DNA from: Pseudomonadales bacterium | GTDB taxonomy: Bacteria; Pseudomonadota; Gammaproteobacteria; Pseudomonadales; Pseudohongiellaceae | DNA: 32,858 nucleotides | Reading direction: 5' to 3' | Assembly: GCA_022827425.1 (NCBI GenBank) | Contig: JAJDSZ010000079.1 | Coordinates: 1 to 32,858, forward strand | Shown: positions 21,784 to 31,057 of the stretch, piece by piece | Position numbering within the stretch: position 1 is the stretch's first letter | Layout: every line of letters begins with the position of its first letter | Position numbers and translations under genes: made by a program | Notes under the pieces: model-generated | Told to the model about the DNA's origin: nothing | Databases searched by the model: none | Seen by the model: only the letters and a program-made list of their open reading frames with translations

Positions 21784-24700
21784 CTAACCCGCGGCCGGCA
21801 GGGGCTGCTGGGGATCAATTTTGGGCTTGATCAAGCCAAGATGCATGGTTGAAATCGCCGGAACCACCAACATCAGAACGAAGGTGGTGATCAAAATGCC
21901 TACGCCGATTGAGGCCGCGAACGGCATCATGAACTGCGCCTGGATGGAGCGGTCGAGAATCAGCGGCGTGAAGCCCATGAAGGTCGTTACCGAAGTCAGC
22001 AGGATTGGCCGGAATCGTCCCTTGGCGCCCTCGATGACCGCGTTGCGTGGAGAGGCCCCGTCCCGCAGTTTCCGGTCGATAAGGTCGACCATCACCAGCG
22101 AGTCGTTGACTATCACTCCGCTGAGTCCCAGGATGCCCATGATCGTGGTGGCGCTGACCGGGACCTGCAAAATGAAATGTCCGATCATCACCCCGATCAG
22201 GCCGAAGGGAATGATCGACATGATGATGAACGGCTTGGTGTAGGAACGCAGCGGAATCGCCAGCAAGGCGAAGATCAGCAACATGGCCAGCGCGAAGCCG
22301 CGATATAGCGAGCCGAGCGAATCGGCTTGCACCTGTTGCTCGCCGCCGAGGATATAGCTCAGATCCGGATCTTCCTCGATCAGATTCGCCAGAATCGTGC
22401 CGGTGAGCAGTCCGTTGGCTTCTCCCGCCGAGATCACTTCGGTGTCGACATCGCCGGCTACGGTAACGACGCGCTGCTCATCCTGACGCCGGATCGCCGG
22501 CAGGGAGTTGCCCGACTTTACCGAAGCAACCTGCCGCAGGGGAACCTCGGCGCCGGAAGGCGTGCGGACGGCATATTCCTCGATATCGGTAATCGCATTG
22601 CGTTCCACCTCGGGCAGCCGGGCATAAACGCGGACTTCTTCCCCGTTGCGCTGTACGCGCAAGGCTTCGGCGCCGAAAAAAGCCGCCCTCGCCTGCAAGG
22701 CCAGATCCTGCAGGCTCAGGCCGAAAGTACGGGCGTCCGGACGCAGTTCCAATTGCATTTCGCGTACGCCCGGCGTGTGGTCGGAACGAACGTCGAATAC
22801 GCCTTCGATATTGCGCAAGCTGGTCGCCACCGTCTCGGCGTGCTCAGCGAGCCGTTCAGGATCGGGATGCGACATTACCGCTTCAAGGGGATTGCCGAGA
22901 TCGAGCACCTCGCCGCTGAAGACCACGCTGCGAACATAGGGAAGAATGCCGACTTCATCGCGCCAGGCCTGGGCGACTTCGGTGGTGGTGATATCCCTGT
23001 CCTGGGCGCTGATCAGCTTGAATTCAATAGTGGCGATATTGGCTTCGGGATTGAGGCTAGGTTCCGCCGCCAGGCCGCCTCCCTCAATCCTGGGCCGCTG
23101 ACCCACGACCAGAGTGACCCCGTCAAGCAAATCCGGAGAGCCTTCGGGCTGCGCGACCGAAAGTTCTTCGATCACCTGCAGGCCCGAGGCTTCGAGCGCC
23201 ACCGCCACTTCATAGGTTCTCGATGCTGTGGTGGCGTCGGGCATTTCCAGCGTGGCGGTCACGAAATCGCCTTCCACCACATCGGCGAAAATGACCGCGA
23301 TCAGACCCGCGGGCAACAGCGAGACGCTGACGATGAGCGCGCCGACGGCGCCGGCGACGATTACCAGCGGCTGGGCGGTGGTGAATTTCAGCGCCCGGTC
23401 GAGAGGTCCTTCGATGAAGACCTGCAACCCCCTGTCCACGATGCCCTGCGTAGCGGAAAAAAATCGGTCGGCCATGCTGGTCGGACGCCAGTCGGGACCA
23501 GGCAGATGCGACAGATGGGCGGGCAGAATGAACAGGGATTCCACCAGGGAGATCACCAGCATGCCGATTACGATGATCGGCAGCGCCCGCCAGATATCGC
23601 CGATTCCGCCGGGAATGAACAGCAGGGGAACGAATGCCGCGATCGACGTCAGCACGGCGAAGGTCAGCGGAACCTTGATCCTGCGCGTTCCGCGAATTGC
23701 CGCGGCGACTCCGGACAAGCCCTGCCTGCGTTCCTTGTAAATACTGTCCGCCGTGACGATGGCATCGTCGACGATAATGCCGATCGCCAACACGAATACA
23801 AACAGCGAAATCGTGTTGATGGCGACATCGAACAGCAACATGACAGCGATCGCGCCGACAAATGTCGTGGCCAGGCCTATGGTTACCCAGATCGCCAGCC
23901 GGATTTGCAGAAACAGCGCCAGCGCGACGAATACCAGCAGCAGGCCGAGCGAGCCGTTTTTCAGCAACAGGTCGACGCGTTCGGAATAGGTTTCGGATTC
24001 GTCGTTCCAGATGCTGATGCCGGCGCCGGCGGGTAGCGAAGGCTCGATCACATCGGCGAGATGCCTGTGTACCGCAGAGGCGACGTCCATGACCTGTTCG
24101 CTTTCGGAACGATACACCTCGATGAAAACCGCCGGCTGGTTTTCGTGCCGGACGATAATGTCGACATCCTGAAATTCGTCGCGAACCGTGGCGATATCGC
24201 CGAGCCGCAGCACGGTTCCGTCGTCCTGGGCGAGTATCACGATGTCCTCGAAGTCCTGTTGCACATACCTCTGACCGAGCGTGCGCACTCGCACCTGGGC
24301 TTGCGAGGTATCAATGCTGCCGGCGGACAGGTCCAGCGAATTGGCGCGAATGACGTTTGCTATATCGTCCAGGGTCAGGCCGAGCGCGCGCAGCCGCTGC
24401 CCGGGAACCTCGATGGAAATCTCGTATTCCCGCATGCCACTGATTTCGACCAGGGAAACGTCGGGCAGGGCCGCGAACTCATCCTCGATCTGATGGGCCA
24501 GTTCCTTCAGCGAACGCTCGGACATGTCGCCGTAGAGAATCATGCGGATGACGCTCTGGCCATTCGACATTTCGCGGATTTCCGGCCGTTCGGCGTTCGC
24601 GGGGAAAGTCTGGATTCTGGCAACCGCCGATTCCACGTCGTCGAGGGCCTGATCCATATCGACACCGGAATTCATCTCCACTCGCACCGACGCGATGCCC

Positions 24701-24990
24701 GGCGCCGCAACCGACCGCACCGTATTGACGTCTTCCAGCCCGCTGACCTGGTCTTCGATCTTGATGACGATGGATTCCTCGATTTCTTCCGGGTTGGCGC
24801 CCGGATAGGCAACGGAGACTTCGATCATATAGAAGGGGACGTCCGGCCAGGCTTCCCGTTCGAGTCCGGTGAGGGAGACGAGCCCGGCGGCGAGGATGGC
24901 CAGCATCAGCAGATTGGCGGCAACGCCATTGCTCGCCATATAGGCTATTGGGCCCGGCGGTTCTCCCTGGTAAGGATCGCTGGCGTTCAT
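21784..24990 (-). CDS. RND multidrug efflux permease
   Basis: A 1068-residue inner-membrane proton-driven pump of the AcrB/HAE1 type. Twelve membrane segments are expected in the usual 1+5 / 1+5 layout. The N-terminus has REAWPDVPFYMIEVSVAYPGA (the common 'pGAspeevE' region), and the proton-relay pair is visible in IGIIVDDAIVTADSI (Asp near 406-407). FGLIGVMIGHFIL and LSGVIVNDSLVMVDLI are the second-half equivalents, and RPILLTSVTTFMGFTPLIL is the standard TM11 region. Its start ATG shares one base with the adaptor's stop (TAATG). It forms one operon with the adaptor and outer-membrane factor upstream. The substrate is unknown; membrane-active compounds or bile/sterol-like products would fit the neighbouring P450, as inference. 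Confidence 0.92.
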   Translation of the reverse strand: MNASDPYQGEPPGPIAYMASNGVAANLLMLAILAAGLVSLTGLEREAWPDVPFYMIEVSVAYPGANPEEIEESIVIKIEDQVSGLEDVNTVRSVAAPGIASVRVEMNSGVDMDQALDDVESAVARIQTFPANAERPEIREMSNGQSVIRMILYGDMSERSLKELAHQIEDEFAALPDVSLVEISGMREYEISIEVPGQRLRALGLTLDDIANVIRANSLDLSAGSIDTSQAQVRVRTLGQRYVQQDFEDIVILAQDDGTVLRLGDIATVRDEFQDVDIIVRHENQPAVFIEVYRSESEQVMDVASAVHRHLADVIEPSLPAGAGISIWNDESETYSERVDLLLKNGSLGLLLVFVALALFLQIRLAIWVTIGLATTFVGAIAVMLLFDVAINTISLFVFVLAIGIIVDDAIVTADSIYKERRQGLSGVAAAIRGTRRIKVPLTFAVLTSIAAFVPLLFIPGGIGDIWRALPIIVIGMLVISLVESLFILPAHLSHLPGPDWRPTSMADRFFSATQGIVDRGLQVFIEGPLDRALKFTTAQPLVIVAGAVGALIVSVSLLPAGLIAVIFADVVEGDFVTATLEMPDATTASRTYEVAVALEASGLQVIEELSVAQPEGSPDLLDGVTLVVGQRPRIEGGGLAAEPSLNPEANIATIEFKLISAQDRDITTTEVAQAWRDEVGILPYVRSVVFSGEVLDLGNPLEAVMSHPDPERLAEHAETVATSLRNIEGVFDVRSDHTPGVREMQLELRPDARTFGLSLQDLALQARAAFFGAEALRVQRNGEEVRVYARLPEVERNAITDIEEYAVRTPSGAEVPLRQVASVKSGNSLPAIRRQDEQRVVTVAGDVDTEVISAGEANGLLTGTILANLIEEDPDLSYILGGEQQVQADSLGSLYRGFALAMLLIFALLAIPLRSYTKPFIIMSIIPFGLIGVMIGHFILQVPVSATTIMGILGLSGVIVNDSLVMVDLIDRKLRDGASPRNAVIEGAKGRFRPILLTSVTTFMGFTPLILDRSIQAQFMMPFAASIGVGILITTFVLMLVVPAISTMHLGLIKPKIDPQQPLPAAG

Positions 24991-26207
24991 TACAGTGGTT
25001 CGGATCCGGTCAGCACACGCATGCCTTCGATTGCGAATTGCACGCCCCCGGTGATTACCCGCTCGCCCGCCTGCAGGGCGCCGGTTACCCAGGCTTCGTC
25101 GTCCGCGCGCTGGAAAATCCGGACCGGAACGATGCCTACGGCGCCGCCGCCATCCACGGTCCAGACTTCGTTGCCGGCTTGCAACGCCGCGCGCGGAATC
25201 CGGTAGATGTTGGCCATTGCAACGCCCTCGATCTCGACATCGACGTATTCGCCGACAAGCAAGGGCGGATTGCCGCCGGCGGCCGGGCCGTTGACCGGGG
25301 CGCCCGCGGTAAAGGGATCTGGCACGCGTATGACCACGTCGACGGTTCTCGTCTGCGAATCGACCGCGGCTTCGGCCCGGTCGACATAGCCGCTCCAGGC
25401 GAATCCCTGTTCACCGTATTCGGCGATTACGCGCGCCGCCACCTGTTGCGAGTCGTCTCCCGCGCGAAGTTCCCAGAGTCCGGGAATCAGGGCGGCATCG
25501 CTGTCGGGCAGGGCTACGAGGATTTCAGCCTCGTCTGCCGCGAACAGACTGCCGACCACTTGTCCGGCCGCCACGATCTGGCCGGCATCGACCGACTCCG
25601 CGCGCACATAGCCGTCGAACGGGGCGGTAACCGCGGTTCGCGACAAGGCAAGCCGGGCCTCGGCGAGCCGGGCTTCGTCACGCGCAAGCGCGGCTTCGGC
25701 GGCCTGCAATTGCGGCTGGCGCAGGGTTAGCGGGCTCGGTTCCGCAGGCGCATAGCCGGTTTGCCGCCTGGAAAAGTTCTCGTATTCGGCCTTGGCGATA
25801 TCGGCCCGCTCTTCGGCTTCGAGCAATGCGACCCGTCTCGCCGCAACATCGGCCATGGCTACTTCGACCCGGTACCGGTAATCCTCTTCTTCGATTTCGA
25901 ACAGCGTCTGTCCCGCTTCCACCCGGCCGCCGCTGCGGAACGCGGGGTTTACGCTTTCGACCCTGCCGCCCACTTGCGGCGCGATATTGACTTCCCTGGC
26001 GGGCCGCACGGTTCCCGAGCCGAAAACGGGAATGGCGCCCGGCGATGAAGTCACCGTGCCGGTCAGGACAAAAGGTATCTGGGGCGGGAGTTCGCGGCTT
26101 TCCGGCTCCGGCGCCAGCGAAATCAGGAACATCGCCAGAGCCACCGAACCCGCCACGATGGCAAGCGCGGTGATTACGCCGGTGATTCTTCCCAACAGAC
26201 TATTCAT
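24990..26207 (-). CDS. RND efflux periplasmic adaptor (membrane fusion protein)
   Basis: A 405-residue adaptor that bridges the RND pump and outer-membrane channel. It starts with a short cytoplasmic tail and one membrane anchor (ITALAIVAGSVALAMFLISLA). After it come the lipoyl-like beta strands (VFGSGTVRPAREVNIAPQVG; EAGQTLFEIEEEDY), a helical hairpin (AALARDEARLAEARLALSRT), the second lipoyl half (VTAPFDGYVRAESVDAGQIV) and a beta-barrel domain. ATG 26207 is preferred (other in-frame ATGs at 26213 and a longer start at 26231 overlap the preceding gene further); the first gives an eight-base ATGAATAG overlap with the outer-membrane factor stop and a GGGAAA element nearby. Stop-start coupling with the pump gene follows. 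Confidence 0.88.
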   Translation of the reverse strand: MNSLLGRITGVITALAIVAGSVALAMFLISLAPEPESRELPPQIPFVLTGTVTSSPGAIPVFGSGTVRPAREVNIAPQVGGRVESVNPAFRSGGRVEAGQTLFEIEEEDYRYRVEVAMADVAARRVALLEAEERADIAKAEYENFSRRQTGYAPAEPSPLTLRQPQLQAAEAALARDEARLAEARLALSRTAVTAPFDGYVRAESVDAGQIVAAGQVVGSLFAADEAEILVALPDSDAALIPGLWELRAGDDSQQVAARVIAEYGEQGFAWSGYVDRAEAAVDSQTRTVDVVIRVPDPFTAGAPVNGPAAGGNPPLLVGEYVDVEIEGVAMANIYRIPRAALQAGNEVWTVDGGGAVGIVPVRIFQRADDEAWVTGALQAGERVITGGVQFAIEGMRVLTGSEPL

Positions 26208-27729
26208 TGGCATTTCCCGCAATGGCGTCAAGCGGAGCGGCCCGGGCTCCGTCCGACCGGGTTATCTCCGCAGTCCAGGCGCCGCCAATAGCGCGGTGCA
26301 GGGCCAGCCGGGCCAGGCCGAGGTCGCGTTCCGCCGCGGACAATGCGGCCCGGGCTCCCGCCCGCACCTGCCCCGCAAGCAGCACTTCGCCATAAGAGCC
26401 AATGCCGGCGGCGTATCTTTGCGCCTGCAAACCCGATTCGGCTTCGGCATCGTTTACATAGGCAAGCAGCACCTCATGACGGCGGCGGCCAGCGTCGAAA
26501 GCCGCCAGTGCGGCCTCGACTTCATGCACGGCAGTCACCACGGACTGACCGTACACCGCTGTGGCTTCGCGCAGTTGCGCTTCCGCCAGCGCCAGATTGT
26601 CCCGCAGGCGAGAACCTTGCAGTACCGGGCCCAGCAGATTGACGCCGAGATTGCTGAACCACTGGTCCGGGTCAAACCAGTCGCCGGCTTCGGTAGCCTG
26701 CAAGCCGATGGAGCCGGACAGCGACAGGGCCGGCAATAACTCGGCCTCACGCGCGCCAAGGACAAAGCGGGCGGCTTCCATGCGTTGCCTGGCGCCGGCG
26801 ACATCGGGCCGCTGGGCAAGCAGTTCCGCCGGAATGCCTTGCGGCTCGGGTCCGCTGGCCTCGGCCAGGGACAGGCTGGCGGGCAACAGGTCAGCAATGT
26901 CTTCCCGGTAGCCCCCCAGCAGAATCCACAGCCGGCTTTCCGCCTCGGCCAGCCCGGTTTCCAACTCGGGTAGCCTGGCACGCGCCTGACTCAGCGCCCG
27001 GCGCGCGGCGTAACGTTCTCCGGCCTCGGCAAGGCCGGTCTCATAGCGAAACTCGGCCAGGTCATCGCTCTCCGCAAGCAGATCAATGGTTTCCAGCGCG
27101 AGTTCACGCTGCCGGCGCAGGTCCACAAGTTCCAGATAAACACCGATGGTTTCGGCGAGCACGGAGATTTGCGCGGCATGAAAGTCCGACTCCGAGGCCA
27201 GCCGCTCGGCGCCGGCGGCAAGCCGCAGATTGCGGTTGCGGCCCCAGAAATTCGCCTCCCAAGAAAACTGCGCGCCGAGGTTGTAGGTGGTCAGGCCGAG
27301 ACGGTCGGGCAGGGCAAGTCCGAACTGATCGGCCAATTGCTCGCCAAGGCCGAGTTCATCGAGCTGGGCTCCGATTCCCGCATTGGTAGGCAGGTAGAGA
27401 TCGGTGACGCCGGCAGTGGGGCTGATCGCGGGCAAACGCGCGGCATCGGCGATACGCGCCCTGGCCCTTGCCTGTTCGACCCGTGTCGCCGCAATGGCCA
27501 GATCGGCATTCGATTCGAGCGCGGTCTCCACCACCCGGTTCAGCGCAGGGTCGGCAAATGACTCCCACCAGGCCGGAGATTGGAAGGGCGCCATGGTTTC
27601 ACTGGCGACGGCCTGAATGGCTGGTTCGGCAGTGGATTCCGGGTCATTCCAGAAAGGTTGCAGGGAACAGGCCTGAACAAAGGCGCAAACAACAGTTGCC
27701 AAATGAATTTTTGAGTTGGTTCTTTTCAA
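26200..27729 (-). CDS. Outer-membrane efflux lipoprotein (NodT/OprM type)
   Basis: A 509-residue TolC-like outer-membrane factor. The N-terminus KIHLATVVCAFVQACSLQP has a lipobox (Val-Gln-Ala-Cys), so it is a lipoprotein. The two repeated halves typical of the family are visible: NADLAIAATRVEQARARAR and LDEARLP..SPTAGV in the first half, RPDVAGARQRMEAARFVLG and FPALSLSGSIG-like in the second. The start is a TTG: no ATG lies between the preceding stop codons and the signal peptide, and GAGG is a few bases upstream. It is the first gene of the operon, so the order is outer-membrane factor, adaptor, pump, instead of the more common adaptor-first order. Confidence 0.88.
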   Translation of the reverse strand: MKRTNSKIHLATVVCAFVQACSLQPFWNDPESTAEPAIQAVASETMAPFQSPAWWESFADPALNRVVETALESNADLAIAATRVEQARARARIADAARLPAISPTAGVTDLYLPTNAGIGAQLDELGLGEQLADQFGLALPDRLGLTTYNLGAQFSWEANFWGRNRNLRLAAGAERLASESDFHAAQISVLAETIGVYLELVDLRRQRELALETIDLLAESDDLAEFRYETGLAEAGERYAARRALSQARARLPELETGLAEAESRLWILLGGYREDIADLLPASLSLAEASGPEPQGIPAELLAQRPDVAGARQRMEAARFVLGAREAELLPALSLSGSIGLQATEAGDWFDPDQWFSNLGVNLLGPVLQGSRLRDNLALAEAQLREATAVYGQSVVTAVHEVEAALAAFDAGRRRHEVLLAYVNDAEAESGLQAQRYAAGIGSYGEVLLAGQVRAGARAALSAAERDLGLARLALHRAIGGAWTAEITRSDGARAAPLDAIAGNANE

Positions 27730-27830
27730 TTGGCCTCATCCATCTTCAGTTGCGTCATCCACTGTCTCTTTGCATTGCCATTCTGAGGAGAAGGAATGAA
27801 ATCACGACCATGGAAAGCTCGAAAACGGCA

Positions 27831-27850
27831 ACTATACCCTGATTCAGGGT
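27831..27850 (-). promoter_or_regulatory. Palindrome with -10-like box upstream of the efflux operon
   Basis: ACCCTGA-T-TCAGGGT (27836-27850) is a perfect 7-bp inverted repeat with a one-base centre. On the minus strand it is directly followed by TATAGT (27836-27831), a good -10 box; no convincing -35 box is seen. It lies about 100 bases before the TTG start of the outer-membrane factor. A regulator binding here would overlap the promoter, as efflux repressors usually do. The rest of 27730-28024 shows only one short frame (27755-27889, minus) that I regard as doubtful. Confidence 0.45.
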
Positions 27851-28024
27851 AAATCCTTCCATCGCCTGTATGACCACTTGCGTACTCATCAGACCGCCCG
27901 CTCCGAATTATCCGCAAGCGATTTTGGCGATTCTACAGGAGGTTGCCGGAAACTCCATATTTCAGACCCCTGGGAGCAACTGACGTAACATGGAGGCAGA
28001 TTCAATTCGCTGGCGGGAGTATCC

Positions 28025-29458
28025 ATGGAAAGAACCGACATCGTCATTGCCGTGCTGGCGATCTACCAGGTCGTGTTGCTCGGCATCGGCTTCTGGGCTT
28101 CGCGGCGGACCGCCGACGGCGAGGATTTCTTTCTGGGCGGGCGGCAACTCGGTCCGGTGGTGGCCGGGGTCAGCTATGCCTCGAGCGCTTCTTCGGCGTG
28201 GACGCTGCTCGGCCTCAGCGGCGCCGCCTATGCCGCGGGGGTCTCGGCGGTATGGGTCGCGCTGGGCTCCGTCAGCGGCATGTTCGTGGCCTGGTGGTGG
28301 ATCGCGCCGCGGCTGATGCGCTATAGCCGCGAGCACGACCAGTTGACCCTGATCGACTTCCTTGCCCATGGCGCCGGCGGCGGCGCCCGGCGCGCGATCG
28401 TTTACCTGTCTTCCCTGGTCATCGTCTTCTGCTTCGTGTTTTATGTCGCCGCCCAGTTCCAGGGCGCCGGCGGCATGTTCGCCTCGACTTTCGACATCTC
28501 CCTTCCCGCCAGCATCGCCGTCGGCGCCCTGGTCATCATGGTCTACACCTTTCTCGGCGGCTTCTGGGCGGTGAGCGTGACCGACACCCTTCAGGGAATT
28601 CTGATGGCGGTCACCGCGTTGCTGCTGCCGGCGGCGGCGATGGTCGCGGTGGGTGGAATCGGCGGGCTGGCCGAGGGGCTGCGGGGGGTGGGAAGCCCGG
28701 AACAATTGAGCTTTGTGGCTGGCGGCGGCTTCTGGTTTGCCGCGGGAGTGGTGCTCGGCGGCGTCAGCATCGGCATCGGCACTTACGGCCAGCCCCATCT
28801 GCTGGTGCGCTTCATGGCCCTGCGCGACGAGCGGGCGCTGTTGCGGGCGCGCTGGATCGTGGCCTTCTGGTATCTGGTGGTTTTTGCGGGAATGATTCTG
28901 CTCGGCCTGGCGGGCCGCGTGCTGTTGCCGGAACTTGGCGATCCGGAGACCGTTTTCTTCAGCGTCAACGAGGCATTGCTGCCGCCGTTGCTCGGCGCGG
29001 TGCTGCTGGCGGCGGTGCTGTCGGCGATCATGTCCACCGCCGACAGCCAGTTGCTGGTGGCCGCCGGCGTGATCGCCCACGATCTCGGGCTCGGCCATCT
29101 CGGGCGCGCTTCGCTGTTGCGGGTTTCGCGAATCGTGATCGTGCTGCTGGTCGCGGCGGCGGTGGGGGTTGCCCTGTACCTGCCCGAGAGCATCTTCAAC
29201 CGGGTGCTGTTCGCCTGGATCGCACTCGGCTCGGCATTCGGGCCGCTGGTTTTCCTGCGTCTGGCGGGATACGAGGCGGAGCCGATGGCGATTCTGCTAT
29301 CGATTCTGACCGGATTTTCGCTATCGGTGCTGTTCTATCTGCTGCCGGACACGCCGGGGGAAGTACTGGAACGGCTGGCGCCGTTTTGTTGCGCGTTCGT
29401 GGTGTTAGTGGCTTCGATACGTCGCCGCCGGGTGGCGGACGCCGTGAATACGTCCTGA
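28025..29458 (+). CDS. Sodium:solute symporter (SSS family)
   Basis: A 477-residue inner-membrane transporter of the SSS family, with about thirteen hydrophobic segments. The N-terminal part has the family pattern DFFLGGRQLGPVVAGVSYASS and SSAWTLLGLSGAAYAAGVSA, and the later LLAAVLSAIMSTADSQLLVA carries the Ser/Thr-rich sodium-site helix typical of PutP-like symporters. Family members co-transport sodium with proline, other amino acids, pantothenate, sugars or short-chain acids; the substrate is not deducible here. GGGAG lies five bases before the ATG. It is divergent from the efflux operon and convergent with the YceI genes, so it appears to be a single-gene unit. Confidence 0.88.
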   Translation: MERTDIVIAVLAIYQVVLLGIGFWASRRTADGEDFFLGGRQLGPVVAGVSYASSASSAWTLLGLSGAAYAAGVSAVWVALGSVSGMFVAWWWIAPRLMRYSREHDQLTLIDFLAHGAGGGARRAIVYLSSLVIVFCFVFYVAAQFQGAGGMFASTFDISLPASIAVGALVIMVYTFLGGFWAVSVTDTLQGILMAVTALLLPAAAMVAVGGIGGLAEGLRGVGSPEQLSFVAGGGFWFAAGVVLGGVSIGIGTYGQPHLLVRFMALRDERALLRARWIVAFWYLVVFAGMILLGLAGRVLLPELGDPETVFFSVNEALLPPLLGAVLLAAVLSAIMSTADSQLLVAAGVIAHDLGLGHLGRASLLRVSRIVIVLLVAAAVGVALYLPESIFNRVLFAWIALGSAFGPLVFLRLAGYEAEPMAILLSILTGFSLSVLFYLLPDTPGEVLERLAPFCCAFVVLVASIRRRRVADAVNTS

Positions 29459-29557
29459 GCTGACTGCCTTCCCATGGATATTGCTTGCCATCCCTGACGC
29501 GGCACTTGTGGCTTCGCTAACCCCCAGTCCCGACATCCTTGTCGAGCCGTTCGGCCC

Positions 29558-30238
29558 TCAAAAAGCGTTGCTTTTTGTCGGCTGCGCCGACCGGGCCTCA
29601 CCCTGAAACTCCACGTGGATTTCGAGCTCGATTTCGTCCCCCACGCCAAAGCTGACGAAGCGGTCGATGCCGAAGGTTGAACGCTGGAAGTTGGCGCTGG
29701 CGGAAAAACCTATGGTGTAGACGGGAGGCGGCGGGAAGGAAACACGACCGCCGCCATTGAAAGTCACCTCGATGGGAACCGCGGCCGTGATTCCCCGCAG
29801 GGTCAGCTCGCCATCGAAAATGTAGGTGTTTTCGTTGATGGTCTCGGCAAGCGAGGTGGTGCGGTAGACGGCCTGGGGGAACTGGGCGGCATTGAAATAG
29901 TTCTCGCCCAGTAGTTCCTCTTCGAATTCCGGCAGATTCATGTCGAACCCGGCGATATCGATAACAACCTCCACACTGGAGTCCTCGATATTCTCGGGAT
30001 CGAAATCCAGCGATGCATCAAACTCATTGAAGCGGCCGGTTAGGGTGGAAAAGCCCAGATGGTTCAGCTTCCACAGCAGGGTGGCGTGGTTTGGGTCCAG
30101 GGTGAACTGTCCCGAGCGGATTTCGGTGATTTCGGTTTCGAAGTCCGGTGTCATCATGCGGTCGCAGCCGCTCAGCAGAACCGCGCCGGCGATGGCCGGG
30201 AGGCTGCGGCCAAGTACTTTGGACAATGTGGTAATCAT
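29558..30238 (-). CDS. YceI-family lipoprotein
   Basis: A 226-residue YceI-like protein, a lipocalin-like beta-barrel family that binds polyisoprenoid or other amphiphilic lipids in the periplasm. The N-terminus (LPAIAGAVLLSGC) carries a lipobox with Cys25, so it is membrane-anchored. Family marks are the opening FTLDPNHATLLWKLNHLGFS and LTGRFNEFDASLDFDP, then FDGELTLRGIT and FSASANFQRSTFGID. The ATG at 30238 was chosen for the lipobox distance and the AAGGG upstream; the open frame extends further without signal character. It is second of two YceI genes behind a PQQ dehydrogenase. Confidence 0.85.
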   Translation of the reverse strand: MITTLSKVLGRSLPAIAGAVLLSGCDRMMTPDFETEITEIRSGQFTLDPNHATLLWKLNHLGFSTLTGRFNEFDASLDFDPENIEDSSVEVVIDIAGFDMNLPEFEEELLGENYFNAAQFPQAVYRTTSLAETINENTYIFDGELTLRGITAAVPIEVTFNGGGRVSFPPPPVYTIGFSASANFQRSTFGIDRFVSFGVGDEIELEIHVEFQGEARSAQPTKSNAF

Positions 30239-30318
30239 GTTCGCCCTTTTCCATTGCAATCGACAGGTTGGTTTCCCGGTGAATCTCTTTTTGACGCTAA
30301 TCGCCAATTCCCTATTCT

Positions 30319-30403
30319 GTCATTCCGCGCGTGGCGGAGCGAAGTCGCAGAATCTCAGGCAGCGGCCCCTCCACGAGATCCTGCGGCTCCGCGCAGGATG
30401 ACG
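30319..30403. repeat. Palindromic interspersed-repeat-like element between the YceI genes
   Basis: The left end GTCATTCCGCGC and the inverse of the right end, GTCATCCTGCGCGGAG, are near-identical terminal inverted repeats. The body has a second inverted pair (GGCGGAGCGAAGTCGCAGAATCTC read against CCGCAGGATCTCGTGG on the other strand). This 'GTCATcCtGCGCGgAGcCGCAGGATCTC' form is a common intergenic palindromic repeat in Proteobacteria. It separates the two YceI genes and may fold in their mRNA. Confidence 0.6.
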
Positions 30404-30442
30404 GAAGATTGGGGCTCGGCGCCAAAGCTGGCGATTGTCGCT

Positions 30443-31015
30443 TCACTGGCGCACGGCGAACACATCGACTTCGATGTCGATGTCATTGGGAATTTCCGCG
30501 GTGCTCGCCCAGTACCCCTGGCCGACGCCGTACTCCAGCCGCCGGATGGTTACCCTGCTCTGCAGGCGAAATCCGAGTTGGTCGCCATTGCTTTCCACGC
30601 TGAGGGTGAAGGGAAAGCTCATGGGCCGGGTCACGCTGCGGATCGTCAGGTTGCCGTTGGAAGTGAAGGAATCAATCGACGTCAGGCGGCATTCCTCGGC
30701 AACGAAAGTGGCGGTGGGGAACTGGTCCACATCGAACAGTTCCACATCGAGCAGGTAGTCGATCGCCTCGGGAGAATCCAGCCAGAGATCGCCGATGGGA
30801 ATCGTCACCGTGAATTCACAGGAGCCCGGGTTTATGGGGTCGATGTTGAATACCGCATCGACATTCCTGAACTCGCCCTGGTAGGGGTCGCCGGTGTAGG
30901 TGTAGTGGAAGATGACCTTCGACTGCTCCTGGTCGATGACCCAGGTCTGGGCCAGCGCGGGCAGGCCGCTCAGCAACAGCAGCGGCGACAGCGCCGCAAA
31001 GTACATTTTTCGCAT
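30443..31015 (-). CDS. YceI-family periplasmic protein
   Basis: A 190-residue YceI-like protein with a cleavable Sec signal peptide (RKMYFAALSPLLLLSGLPALAQ), so it is a soluble periplasmic protein, unlike the lipoprotein paralogue downstream. The mature protein starts TWVIDQEQSKVIFHYTYTGD, then GEFRNVDAVFNIDP, and has the C-terminal strand pair VTRPMSFPFTLSVESNGDQL. Its divergence from the second YceI suggests two different ligands or roles. The ATG was chosen for the signal peptide; GGAGG lies ten bases upstream. It follows the PQQ dehydrogenase by 42 bases, so the two are likely cotranscribed. Related YceI genes sit near electron-transfer genes, which fits a quinone or lipid role here. Confidence 0.85.
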   Translation of the reverse strand: MRKMYFAALSPLLLLSGLPALAQTWVIDQEQSKVIFHYTYTGDPYQGEFRNVDAVFNIDPINPGSCEFTVTIPIGDLWLDSPEAIDYLLDVELFDVDQFPTATFVAEECRLTSIDSFTSNGNLTIRSVTRPMSFPFTLSVESNGDQLGFRLQSRVTIRRLEYGVGQGYWASTAEIPNDIDIEVDVFAVRQ

Positions 31016-31057
31016 TTTCTCATTCCTCCATAGCTTTCGCGCGGCACACATCCCACT

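Noticed and set aside
27726-27917. 63-residue minus-strand frame overlapping the efflux start
   Set aside because: Low-complexity, basic translation with no pattern; likely chance.
29560-29576. AAAAAGC-GTT-GCTTTTT hairpin at the end of the YceI lipoprotein gene
   Set aside because: Perfect 7-bp repeat, but the stem is mostly A/T and overlaps the coding end; too weak to call a terminator.
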